Positions 1 through 7,281 of a DNA stretch of 34,862 nucleotides are shown piece after piece. The notes under the pieces are model-generated. The model saw only the letters and a list, made by a program, of their open reading frames with translations, had not been told where the DNA came from and did not search any database. The stretch is from Amycolatopsis saalfeldensis (GTDB lineage: Bacteria > Actinomycetota > Actinomycetes > Mycobacteriales > Pseudonocardiaceae): the NCBI RefSeq assembly GCF_900110575.1, contig NZ_FOEF01000039.1, positions 1 through 34,862 of the forward strand, in the 5' to 3' direction. Position numbers and translations under genes: made by a program. Within the stretch, counting starts at the first letter, position 1. Each line of letters opens with the position of its first letter.

Positions 1-59
1 ACCCTCGCCGCACTCTTCCCAGACCGACTCCCACTCCACTAGAATAGAAGAAGAAATCG

Positions 60-86
60 TCCGTGGCTTACACGGAAATCATGACA
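60..86 (+). repeat. gapped repeat element, left copy
   Basis: A 16-base block TCCGTGGCTTACACGG, three variable bases (AAA), then TCATGACA. The same 16-mer and 8-mer recur with the same 3-base gap on the minus strand at 34774-34800, where the gap reads TTG. The 15-mer CCGTGGCTTACACGG has inverted arms CCGTG/CACGG around a 5-base centre, and TCATGA is itself a palindrome, so it looks like a protein-binding or structured site. Both possible starts of the next small gene (GTG 63, ATG 81) fall inside it. Confidence 0.75.
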
Positions 87-317
87 GGGCCTCCGGAGGA
101 GTTCGCGCGCACGGCCCCCAGCAGCGGCCTGCTGTTCGGCGCCTCCGCAGCCGTCGCCCTCGGCGGCCTGGCCATGTACCCCGACGAGGAGCTGAGCACC
201 GCCCTGGCCTCCCCCGCCTGGCCCAGCGGCGGCGGTTCTTCCGGAGGCTCTTCCTGCAGCAGCGGCTCTTCTTGCGGCGGCGGCTCCTCCTGCGGCGGCG
301 GCGGATGTGGCGGCTGA
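63..317 (+). CDS. small membrane peptide with Gly/Ser/Cys-rich tail (resembles TIGR04222 C-terminus)
   Basis: This is an 84-residue peptide of unknown function. Residues 22-39 form a hydrophobic stretch that could be one membrane helix. Residues 55-84 are almost only Gly, Ser and Cys, with Cys at 65, 71, 77 and 82. The hydrophobic segment plus Cys/Gly tail resembles the C-terminal end of actinobacterial TIGR04222 membrane proteins, but the large N-terminal domain of that family is absent: an in-frame TAG lies at 45-47. The stop is one base before the ATG of the DUF692/MNIO gene, so the two are probably co-translated. MNIO enzymes elsewhere modify cysteines of small peptides, so this is the natural substrate candidate (inference). 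The start is uncertain. GTG 63 and ATG 81 both lie in a repeat element and neither has a strong ribosome binding site. It could also be the stub of a truncated TIGR04222 gene. Confidence 0.6.
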   Translation: MAYTEIMTGPPEEFARTAPSSGLLFGASAAVALGGLAMYPDEELSTALASPAWPSGGGSSGGSSCSSGSSCGGGSSCGGGGCGG

Positions 318-318
318 A

Positions 319-1356
319 ATGACCACCCCCAACCCAACCGCGAACACGGGCGCGGCAACTCAGACTGGCTCAGCGGCACAGCCCGCCACGGCAACGCAGG
401 CCCACGCGGCAACCCAAGCCAGCCCGACAGCACAGGCCCACACGGCGACCCAGGCCGACGCAGCGTCGCAGCCAAGTGCGGCGCCACAAACCGTGGCGAC
501 CACCGCCGTCATTCCGGCAGGCCAGGAGGCGGCCCAAACCACCGAGCCGGCGGGCGGGCGGCTCGGCATCGGGATCGGGTGGCGGGCCGAGCTGGATCTG
601 TCGATCGCGCGGATGCCCGGGGTCGACTGGGTCGAGGTCGTTGCCGAGAACCTGCACGCGCCTCATTTGCCCGAGAGCCTGCTTGCGTTGCGGCGGGAGC
701 GGGCCATGCCGGTGTTGCCGCACGCGGTCTCGCTCTCGTTGGGTGGGGCGGAGCCATTGGACACCGCGCGGGTCGAGCATCTGGCCGAGCTGGGCCGGGC
801 GCTCGACGCGCCACTGGTCAGCGACCACGTGTGCTTCGTCCGCGCGGGCGGGCTCGACTCCGGGCACCTGATGCCGCTGCCGCGCACCCGCGAGGCGCTC
901 GACGTGCTCGTGGCGAACGTGCGGCTGGCACAGTCCATTGTGGACGTCCCGTTCGCGCTGGAGAACATCGCCGCCCTGCTGGAATGGCCGGAGAACGAGC
1001 TGAGCGAGGAGCAGTTCCTCACCGAGCTGACCGAGCGCACCGGCTGCCTGCTGATCATCGACGTCGCGAACCTGTACGCCAACGCCCGCAACGTCGGCAC
1101 CGACCCGGCCGCCTTCCTCGACGGCATTCCCTGGGAACGGCTGGCCTACGTGCACATGGCCGGCGGCGTCGAGCGCGACGGCGTCTACCACGACACCCAC
1201 GCCCACCCGGTCCTCCCGCAGGTGCTCGACCTGCTCGCCGAGCTGCGCCGCCGGACCGACCCGCCCGGCGTGCTGCTGGAACGCGACGACGACTACCCCA
1301 CCGACACCGAGCTCGCCGCCGAGCTGGCCGCCCTCCGCGCGACGGTGGAACTGTGA
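319..1356 (+). CDS. DUF692 family protein (MNIO-type multinuclear non-heme iron oxidase)
   Basis: DUF692 enzymes (MbnB, TglH, ChrH, BufB) are TIM-barrel iron oxidases that modify cysteine residues of peptide substrates, often with a small partner protein. The core begins near residue 80 (RLGIGIGW) and runs to the end, close to the usual 270-280 residues. Likely metal-site residues are H135 (PHAVSL), H170 (SDHVCF), E215 (ENIA), D248 and N251 (IIDVANLY), H279 (YVHMAGG), the HDTHAH cluster 291-296, and E321 (LLERD). Their assignment as ligands is by family analogy. The first 75-80 residues are an Ala/Thr/Gln-rich low-complexity extension that is unusual for the family. ATG 319 was chosen because it follows the upstream stop by one base; GTG 307 would overlap the upstream gene. 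Neighbours are a Cys-tailed peptide upstream and an SCO6045-like protein downstream, which suggests a peptide-modification locus. Confidence 0.85.
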   Translation: MTTPNPTANTGAATQTGSAAQPATATQAHAATQASPTAQAHTATQADAASQPSAAPQTVATTAVIPAGQEAAQTTEPAGGRLGIGIGWRAELDLSIARMPGVDWVEVVAENLHAPHLPESLLALRRERAMPVLPHAVSLSLGGAEPLDTARVEHLAELGRALDAPLVSDHVCFVRAGGLDSGHLMPLPRTREALDVLVANVRLAQSIVDVPFALENIAALLEWPENELSEEQFLTELTERTGCLLIIDVANLYANARNVGTDPAAFLDGIPWERLAYVHMAGGVERDGVYHDTHAHPVLPQVLDLLAELRRRTDPPGVLLERDDDYPTDTELAAELAALRATVEL

Positions 1357-1435
1357 ACAACGCCCACGCACCGGCCGGTGCAACGATGAGCACACCCGCG
1401 CCGGGCCGAACCTCCGCGCACCCGGCGGTGACGCC

Positions 1436-1765
1436 ATGACCCGCGAGGATCTTGCCGCCCGTCAGGCCGCATTGCTCGAGACGCTGCTCACCGACGCGCC
1501 CGCCCCGTCCGGCTTCGACCCGGCCCGGCTGCGGATCGAGGCCGACGTGCTGCTGGCCAAGCGGCGCAAGCTCGTCGCGTATCTGCGCCCGGACCTGCCC
1601 GAGGCACTGGGCGAACGGTTCCGGCCGCTGTTCGACGCCTTCGCGGCCGAGCGCCCGAAGGCAGTGACCGTGCGGGCGCGCGAGTACGCCGACACGTTCG
1701 CCGCCTGGCTCGTCACCCGCGGCGAACTGCCGAAACCCCGCTGGTTCCAGCGCCGGAAACGCTGA
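1436..1765 (+). CDS. SCO6045-like small protein
   Basis: A 109-residue, charged, apparently cytosolic protein with no signal peptide or membrane segment. It is rich in Arg, Leu and Ala and predicted mostly helical, ending in a basic tail (PRWFQRRKR). It resembles the small SCO6045-type proteins that accompany DUF692 genes in actinomycetes. By analogy with the partner proteins of other MNIO systems it may recognise or present the peptide substrate, but nothing in the sequence shows this directly. It follows the DUF692 gene by 79 bases on the same strand. The ATG at 1436 has only a weak GGCGGTG-type ribosome binding site. Its stop faces the stop of the convergent CoA-transferase gene, with 9 bases between them. 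Confidence 0.65.
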   Translation: MTREDLAARQAALLETLLTDAPAPSGFDPARLRIEADVLLAKRRKLVAYLRPDLPEALGERFRPLFDAFAAERPKAVTVRAREYADTFAAWLVTRGELPKPRWFQRRKR

Positions 1766-1774
1766 CCGGAATCC

Positions 1775-3136
1775 CTACGGCAGATGCCACATCGCGGTGT
1801 CGGCCCCCGGCAGGTGCGAAGCATGGTCCCACCGCGGCGGTGCGCCCGGCAGCACGCCCGCCATCTTCACCCGCGTCATCCGGCCGTAGTCGCTGTCCAC
1901 GTCTTCCAGCAGATCCGAGAAGTCCACTTCGGACGGTACGCTTTCCTTGCGCCCCAGCGAGTCCAGCCAGCGCCCGGTGCCCGCGAGGGACAGCCGGGCC
2001 TGCCAGGTGCCACCCTCGGTGACGGTGCGGCGCACGGCCGTCATCACCGCCGCGGCGGCGAGCCAGCCCGTGGCGTGGTCCAGGGCCTGCGCGGGCAGGG
2101 GCACCGGGCCTTCGGCGCCGGCGGCGCGCGCGCCCTCCTCCGCGATGCCGGACGAGAGCTGCACCAGGCTGTCGAACCCGCGCCGCCGTGCCCACGGGCC
2201 CTGCCAGCCGTAGGCCGACAGGTCGGCGATCACCAGCCCGGGCCGCAGCTCGGCCAGCTGCTCCGGGCCGAAGCCGATCCGCGCGAGCGCGCCCGGGCGG
2301 AACGACTGCACCAGCACGTCCGCGCGGGAGATGAGCTTCTTCAGCCGCGCCCGGCCGCCCTCGGTGTCGAGCGCGACGAACGACGAGCGCTTCCCCTGCC
2401 CGGTGTCCATCGTCAGCAGCGGGATGCGCGGCAGGTGGGCGGCGCCGACGTGCACCACGTTCGCGCCGTGCGCGGCGAGCACCCGCCCGGTGACGGGGCC
2501 GGCCAGCACGTGCGTCAGCTCCAGCACCCGGACCCCGCCCAGCGGGCGGCCGGAGTCGTACAGCAGCCGCTTCGGCGCGTCACCGATCCGCCGCAGCTCC
2601 GCCACCGGCAGGTCCGCGACGGCCTCGCCCTGCGGATGCGCGAGCCACTCCTCGCGCGAGCGCATCAACGCGGCCGCGCCGCCCGCCGCCACCACGGCGG
2701 ACTCGACTTCGGCGGCGGTCTTGGCGGCCACCGTCTTCGTCACGGACTCGCGGCTCGCCGGCACGCCGAGCGCCCAGCACACGGCGGCCTCGTGCCGCCG
2801 GTAGTTGCAGTGCAGCTTCACCCAGCCGTCGGCGGCCCGGTAGTCGCCGGACAGCGGGCCCCACGGGTTCGGCCCCGGCTCGCCGTCCACGCGCAGGTGC
2901 GCCTCGCTGCGGAAGGCGGCCGCGGCGTGGCGGGTGTCCGCCCCGACGACGCCCGGCTCGATACCGCGCAGCTTCAGCAATTCCGCGGCCGCGAGCGTGG
3001 CGGCCGCGATCGAAGACGTCGCCGCCGCCGCGACCCGGAACGGGCCGGGCAGCACGTTCTCGTCGCCGCCCACCCCGACGGCCGGCAGCGGGTCGCCGGT
3101 GAGCGTCTGCCAGAGACCGGCCAGCACGTCTTCCAC
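1775..3136 (-). CDS. CoA-transferase, class III (CaiB/BaiF family), unusual domain order
   Basis: A 453-residue protein of the family III CoA-transferases, which move CoA between carboxylic acids. The diagnostic Rossmann start (GVRVLELTHVLAGP) lies at residues 201-214 and the ADVLVQSFRPG motif near 272-282. The C-terminus (PGAPPRW, then ASHLPGADTAMW) is typical of the family. In ordinary members the GxRVLEL motif is within the first 10-20 residues. Here about 200 residues precede it and contain elements normally found in the second half of such proteins (DGWVKLHCN near 103-111 and REEWLAHPQG at 161-170). This looks like a rearranged or partly duplicated fold. The GTG start at 3136 lies 5 bases after the chdC stop, so it is probably translated from the same transcript. 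The substrate is unknown. Confidence 0.75.
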   Translation of the reverse strand: MEDVLAGLWQTLTGDPLPAVGVGGDENVLPGPFRVAAAATSSIAAATLAAAELLKLRGIEPGVVGADTRHAAAAFRSEAHLRVDGEPGPNPWGPLSGDYRAADGWVKLHCNYRRHEAAVCWALGVPASRESVTKTVAAKTAAEVESAVVAAGGAAALMRSREEWLAHPQGEAVADLPVAELRRIGDAPKRLLYDSGRPLGGVRVLELTHVLAGPVTGRVLAAHGANVVHVGAAHLPRIPLLTMDTGQGKRSSFVALDTEGGRARLKKLISRADVLVQSFRPGALARIGFGPEQLAELRPGLVIADLSAYGWQGPWARRRGFDSLVQLSSGIAEEGARAAGAEGPVPLPAQALDHATGWLAAAAVMTAVRRTVTEGGTWQARLSLAGTGRWLDSLGRKESVPSEVDFSDLLEDVDSDYGRMTRVKMAGVLPGAPPRWDHASHLPGADTAMWHLP

Positions 3137-3141
3137 GGCGG

Positions 3142-3834
3142 TTACGGCAGTGCCGCGACGAGCTCGGCCGGCGGCACGCGGGTGCCCGTGTAGAACGGGA
3201 CCTCCTCGCGCACGTGCAGGCGAGCCTCGGTGCCGCGCAGGTGGCGCATCAGGTCGACGATGCGGTGCAGCTCGTCGGCCTCGAAGGCGAGGATCCACTC
3301 GTAGTCGCCGAGCGCGAAGGACGCGACGGTGTTGGCGCGCACGTCCGGGTAGTCCCGCGCCTCCTTGCCGTGGTCGGCGAGCATCTTGCGGCGCTCCTCG
3401 TCGGGCAGCAGGTACCACTCGTACGAGCGGACGAACGGGTACACGGAGATGTACTTGCGCGCCTCTTCCCCGGCGAGGAACGCCGGGACGTGGCTCTTGT
3501 TGAACTCCGCCGGACGGTGCAGCGCGGTCTGGCTCCACACCGGTGTCGACACGCGCCCGAGCGGCGTGCGTCGGAAGCCCGCGTACGCGGCCTGCACCTG
3601 CTCGATTTCCTCGGCGTGCCACCAGATCATGTAGTCGGCGTCGGCGCGCAGCGCGGCGAGGTCGTACACCCCGCGCACGATCACGCCCTTGCCCTCGAGC
3701 CCTTCGAGGTACTCGGTGGTCTCGCGGCCCGCGGCCCCGCGGTCCTCGCCCAGCCGCCCCGGCTCGACCCGGAAGACCGACCAGGTGGTGTAACGGATGC
3801 TGTCGTTGAGCTCGTTGTAGTTCAGCCGCGCCAT
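3142..3834 (-). CDS. chdC: coproheme decarboxylase (HemQ, chlorite dismutase-like)
   Basis: This enzyme converts coproheme to heme b in the last step of the coproporphyrin-dependent pathway. The 230-residue length is normal. Family hallmarks are visible: a YPFVRSYEWY segment (Tyr132 matches the tyrosine that is oxidised during decarboxylation), His155 in MLADHGKEA as the proximal heme ligand, and His115 (FNKSHVPAF) as the distal histidine of the actinobacterial subgroup. These match Corynebacterium diphtheriae ChdC residues 135, 158 and 118 with a constant offset of 3 (numbers from memory). The ATG at 3834 has a strong GGAGG one base upstream of the preferred spacing. The gene lies downstream of cgoX and hemE on the same strand, consistent with a heme operon. 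The ferrochelatase CpfC is not in the window. Confidence 0.93.
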   Translation of the reverse strand: MARLNYNELNDSIRYTTWSVFRVEPGRLGEDRGAAGRETTEYLEGLEGKGVIVRGVYDLAALRADADYMIWWHAEEIEQVQAAYAGFRRTPLGRVSTPVWSQTALHRPAEFNKSHVPAFLAGEEARKYISVYPFVRSYEWYLLPDEERRKMLADHGKEARDYPDVRANTVASFALGDYEWILAFEADELHRIVDLMRHLRGTEARLHVREEVPFYTGTRVPPAELVAALP

Positions 3835-3886
3835 GCCTCCATCCTGGCACTGCGCGGTGCCCGGGCGCCAAGCGCCTCCGTCACAC

Positions 3887-3925
3887 TGTGGACAACCGGG
3901 CCCGGACCACGCGCCCTGTGGACAA
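3887..3925 (-). promoter_or_regulatory. pair of DnaA-box-like sites
   Basis: TGTGGACAA occurs at 3887-3895 and again at 3917-3925, in the same orientation with starts 30 bases apart. The reverse complement, TTGTCCACA, is the DnaA box preferred in high-GC actinomycetes. The pair lies between the cgoX stop and the chdC start, about 55-90 bases upstream of chdC. Binding is an inference from sequence identity only. Confidence 0.5.
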
Positions 3926-3926
3926 C

Positions 3927-5342
3927 TCAGTCCCGCAGCTGGTCCGCGATCCGCCGGGCGGCCGCGTCCGCGGTGGCGACGCACGCGGGCAGCCCGACGC
4001 CGTGCAGCGTCGCGCCCGCGACGGCCAGGCCCGGCACCCCGGCGACGGCGCGCTCGATCCGCTCGACCCGCCCCAGGTGCCCGGCGCCGTACTGCGGCAG
4101 GCCGCCGCCCCAGCGCGTCACGAGGGCGTCGATCGGCTCCGCGGTCACGCCGGTCAGGCGCGCGAGGTCGTCGCGGACCGCCCGGACCAGGCCGTCGTCG
4201 TCGCCGTTCAGGGCGCCGGGCTCGCCGAAGCGGCCGACAGAGCCGCGCAGCAACACGGGGCCTTCGCCGCCGTAATGCGCCCATTTGTTGGAAGAGAAGG
4301 TGAACGCCTTCGCCGCGTACGGCACACCCGAGGCGTCCCGCTCCCCCGCGCCGATCAGGATCCCGGAGGCGTCCGGCAGCCCGGTGCCCGGCGGCAGCGC
4401 CAGCGCGACCACGGCCATGGACGCCAGCTCCACCTCGCCGAACGCCGCCGACGCGGCCGGGGCGATCCCGTCGAGCAGCCGCCGCGCGGACGGCGCGGGC
4501 ACGGCGAGCAGCACCGCGTCTACCTCCACCGGGGTGTCTTCGGGCGCGTGCGCCGGTGCGGCCGCGCCGACGTCCAGCCGCCAGCCGGCCGCGGTCCGGG
4601 TCAGCGCGCGGACGGTCGCGGACGTCCGCAGCGTGGCACCGGAAAGCTCCAGCAGCCGCTCCAGCAGCCCGGACAAACCGCCGGTCAGCGTGCCGAACAC
4701 CGGTGCCGGACGGCCAGGGGTCTTGGGCAGCAAGGATTCCGCGGCCTCGGTGAGCGAGGCCGCACCGCCCGCCACGGCATCGGCCAGGCCGGGCATCGTC
4801 GCGCGCAGGCCGAGACCGTCGGCGCCACCCGCGTAGACACCGCCGAGCAGCGGGTCGACCAGTCGGTCCACCAGTTCGTCGCCGAACCGCCCGCGCAGCA
4901 GCGGACCGAGCGGGACGTCGTCGCCGGCCAGGTCCACCGGCCCCAGCGAGCGCTCCTTCTCGACGGCGCGCCGGCCGTCCTCGGACAGCACCCCGGCCAC
5001 GGCGTCGGCCGACGCGGGCACCCCCATCACCGTGCCCGGCGGCAGGCCCAGCACCGTCCCGCCGGCGTGGATCTTCGCGCGCGCTTTCGTCGGGTGCACC
5101 AGCCGCTCGCCGAGGCCGACCTCGGCGACCAGCGACGTCAGCTCGGGCCGGCGGGCCAGGAACGCCTCCGCGCCGACGTCGTAGCGGACCCCGCCCACCT
5201 CGGCCGTGCGCAGCTTGCCGCCGATCGAGGGCGTGCCCTCGAAGACCGTGATCACGGCGCCGTCTCCGAGCAGTTTGCGCAGCCGGTACGCCGCGGCCAG
5301 GCCGGAAATGCCGCCGCCGACGACGGCGACCCGGCAGGTCAC
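3927..5342 (-). CDS. cgoX: coproporphyrinogen III oxidase, FAD-dependent (HemY/CgoX type)
   Basis: A 471-residue FAD enzyme that oxidises coproporphyrinogen III (or protoporphyrinogen IX) to the porphyrin with oxygen. The N-terminal dinucleotide-binding motif (VAVVGGGISGLAAAYRL) spans residues 5-21, followed by the family segments SIGGKLRT and RYDVGAEAFLARRPE. The C-terminal FAD contact is near VPGLAVAGATLHGVGLPACV. The GTG start at 5342 overlaps the hemE stop (GTGA), so translation is probably coupled to hemE. With chdC next door the likely product is coproporphyrin III, hence CgoX rather than classical protoporphyrinogen oxidase; older annotations call this hemG or hemY. The stop is adjacent to a DnaA-box-like sequence. 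Confidence 0.92.
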   Translation of the reverse strand: MTCRVAVVGGGISGLAAAYRLRKLLGDGAVITVFEGTPSIGGKLRTAEVGGVRYDVGAEAFLARRPELTSLVAEVGLGERLVHPTKARAKIHAGGTVLGLPPGTVMGVPASADAVAGVLSEDGRRAVEKERSLGPVDLAGDDVPLGPLLRGRFGDELVDRLVDPLLGGVYAGGADGLGLRATMPGLADAVAGGAASLTEAAESLLPKTPGRPAPVFGTLTGGLSGLLERLLELSGATLRTSATVRALTRTAAGWRLDVGAAAPAHAPEDTPVEVDAVLLAVPAPSARRLLDGIAPAASAAFGEVELASMAVVALALPPGTGLPDASGILIGAGERDASGVPYAAKAFTFSSNKWAHYGGEGPVLLRGSVGRFGEPGALNGDDDGLVRAVRDDLARLTGVTAEPIDALVTRWGGGLPQYGAGHLGRVERIERAVAGVPGLAVAGATLHGVGLPACVATADAAARRIADQLRD

Positions 5343-6397
5343 AGCGAGTGCACCAGCTCGGCCACCCGGGTCAGCACCTCGGGCTCGACGCCGGGCGGCA
5401 CGCCGTGGCCCAGGTTGAAGATGTGGCCCTCGGCCGCGCGGCCCTCCTCGACGATCCGGCGGACCTCGGCCTCGAGCACCGGCCACGGCGCGTACAGCAG
5501 CGCCGGGTCGAGGTTGCCCTGGACCGTCGCCGAGCCGCCCAGCCTGCGCACGGCCTCGTCCAGCGGAATCCGCCAGTCGACGCCCACCACGTCCGCCCCC
5601 GCCTCGCGCATCGCGACCAGCAGTTCACCGGTGCCGACGCCGAAGTGGATCCGCGGCACGCCGTAACCCGCGACGCCGGAGAGGACCTTCGCCGAGTGCG
5701 GCAGGACGAACTCGCGGTAGTCGCGCTCGGACAGCGCGCCGGCCCACGAGTCGAAGAGCTGGATCGCGTCGGCGCCCGCGTCCAGCTGCGCGCGCAGGAA
5801 GGTCAGCGCCATGTCGGCGAGCCGCCCCGCGAGCTCGTGCCACAGCGCGGGCTCGGAGTGCATGAGGGCCTTGGTGTGCTCGTGGTTGCGGCTCGGCCCG
5901 CCCTCGATCAGGTAGCTGGCCAGCGTGAACGGCGCCCCGGCGAACCCGATCAGCGGCGTGGTCCCCAACCGCTCGACCAGCAGCCCGACCCCCTCGGCGA
6001 CACGCGCCACCTGCTCCGGCTCGAGCACCGGCAGCGCCCGCACGGCCGCGAGGTCGCGCACCGGCTCGGCCACCACGGGCCCGGTGCCCGGCACGATGTC
6101 GATGTCCAGCCCCGCCGCCTTCAACGGCACCACGATGTCGCTGAACAGGATGGCCGCGTCCACCCCGTGCCGGCGGACCGGCTGCATCGTGATCTCGGCC
6201 AGCATCTCGGGGTCGAAGCACGCGTCGAGCATCGCGACGCCCTCGCGCAGCTTGCGGTACTCCGGCAACGAGCGCCCGGCCTGGCGCATGAACCAGACCG
6301 GCGTGCGAGCAGGCCGCTCCCCGCGGGCCGCCGCCAGTAACGGCGCCTCCCCGAGGTCGCGACGGATCGAGGCAGGCGACGAAGAAAGCTGAGGCAC
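5339..6397 (-). CDS. hemE: uroporphyrinogen decarboxylase
   Basis: Converts uroporphyrinogen III to coproporphyrinogen III by four decarboxylations in the cytosol. The 352-residue length fits the family. Signatures include ARTPVWFMRQAGRSLPEYR near the N-terminus (conserved substrate-binding Arg residues), AILFSDIVVPL with the catalytic Asp, GFAGAPFTLASYLIEGG, and GHIFNLGHGVPPGVEPE at the C-terminus. The reading frame stays open for 180 codons upstream through a minisatellite, so the start was placed at GTG 6397, which gives the normal N-terminus (MPQLSSSPASIRRD) and excludes the repeats. The gene is first of the hemE-cgoX-chdC-CoA-transferase run and overlaps cgoX by 4 bases. Confidence 0.95.
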   Translation of the reverse strand: MPQLSSSPASIRRDLGEAPLLAAARGERPARTPVWFMRQAGRSLPEYRKLREGVAMLDACFDPEMLAEITMQPVRRHGVDAAILFSDIVVPLKAAGLDIDIVPGTGPVVAEPVRDLAAVRALPVLEPEQVARVAEGVGLLVERLGTTPLIGFAGAPFTLASYLIEGGPSRNHEHTKALMHSEPALWHELAGRLADMALTFLRAQLDAGADAIQLFDSWAGALSERDYREFVLPHSAKVLSGVAGYGVPRIHFGVGTGELLVAMREAGADVVGVDWRIPLDEAVRRLGGSATVQGNLDPALLYAPWPVLEAEVRRIVEEGRAAEGHIFNLGHGVPPGVEPEVLTRVAELVHSL

Positions 6398-6485
6398 GAT
6401 CTCTATCGTCCCACTCGGCCGCACCGGGCCAGGGCCGGGTCGGGCACGGGTGCGGCACCGGGCCAGCGCTGGGTGGGTGGGGTCG

Positions 6486-6890
6486 CCGCCGGAGTGAGCG
6501 CTGGGTCGCCGCCGAGTCGGCGCTGAGCCGCAGCCGGAGTGGGCACCAGGCCAGAGCCGGGTCGGCGCTCGGCCGCAGCCGGAGTGGGCACCACGCCAGA
6601 GCCGGGTCGACGCTCGGCCGCAGCCGGAGTGGGCACCACGCCAGAGCCGGGTCCGCGCTCGGCCGCAGCCGGAGTGGGCACCAGGCCAGAGCCGGGTCCG
6701 CGCTCGGCCGCAGCCGGAGTGGGCACCAGGCCAGAGCCGGGTCCGCGCTCGGCCGCAGCCGGAGTGGGCACCAGGCCAGGGCCGGGTCCGCGCTCGGCCG
6801 CAGCCGGAGTGGGCACCAGGCCAGGGCCGAGTCGGCGGTGGGTAGCCGTCGGAGTGGGGGCAGGGCCGACGCGGCACCGCGGCCGGAGTG
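6486..6890. repeat. 45-bp minisatellite (about 9 units) upstream of hemE
   Basis: Seven near-identical 45-base units start at 6531, 6576, 6621, 6666, 6711, 6756 and 6801, each beginning CAGCCGGAGTGGGCACC. One degenerate unit precedes them (6486) and at least one follows (6846). The central units differ by one to three bases. Because 45 is a multiple of 3, several frames stay open across the array on both strands and would encode 15-residue repeats, but no reading has a credible start or a family match. The array fills the region between hemE and DUF3000, about 90-490 bases upstream of the hemE start. Confidence 0.9.
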
Positions 6891-6971
6891 GGCGCCGGGC
6901 CATGGCCAGGTGGGCACCGGAGTGGATTGGATTGGAATCGCAAGCGGGGCCGCCCGGGAAGTTTGCGGCGC

Positions 6972-7041
6972 TCCCGGCTCCCGGCTTCCAGCTCTCAGCT
7001 CTCAGCTCTCAGCTCCCGGCTCCCGGCTCCCGGCTCCCGGC
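6972..7041. repeat. 7-bp tandem array (10 units)
   Basis: Ten consecutive heptamers: two TCCCGGC, one TTCCAGC, three TCTCAGC, then four TCCCGGC. The array is perfectly phased over 70 bases and is separate from the 45-bp array to its left. A heptamer unit shifts frame with copy number, so it is not coding. Confidence 0.9.
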
Positions 7042-7275
7042 CGACTCGGCACTGCGTCCCGCACCATCACGCCGCCGCACCAACGAGCCGCCGGCGGCGT
7101 CACCAACCACAAGGGCGGCCGAGCCACAGCCGGCCGACCTCCACAGCACCCCTCTGCGCCACCAGCACCTCCCCACCCCCGTTCCCGGAGCCGTCCGACA
7201 ACGTGGTCATCGCGGGGTTCGGCCGGGTCGGGGGTCCCTCGGCGCGCCTGCGTCCGCAACGGGGCGTTGCCGCCC

Positions 7276-7281
7276 TACAGT
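7276..7281 (+). promoter_or_regulatory. -10 element of a probable leaderless promoter
   Basis: TACAGT fits the actinobacterial -10 pattern TAnnnT. It ends six bases before GTG 7288, the spacing expected when transcription starts on the first base of the start codon. No ribosome binding site precedes that GTG, which supports a leaderless mRNA. No convincing -35 is seen. Confidence 0.5.

Noticed and set aside
1..39. Minus-strand reading from GTG 39 (VEWESVWEE...) or GTG 13 as the start of a leftward gene
   Set aside because: Only 13 codons or fewer are visible, with no ribosome binding site. A leftward gene is plausible from the repeat element's orientation but cannot be supported.
63..92. Shared N-terminal peptide MAYT..MT encoded by both copies of the gapped repeat
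   Set aside because: The differences are three adjacent bases in a gap rather than third-codon changes, and the right-hand frame runs into a minisatellite; a DNA motif explains it better.
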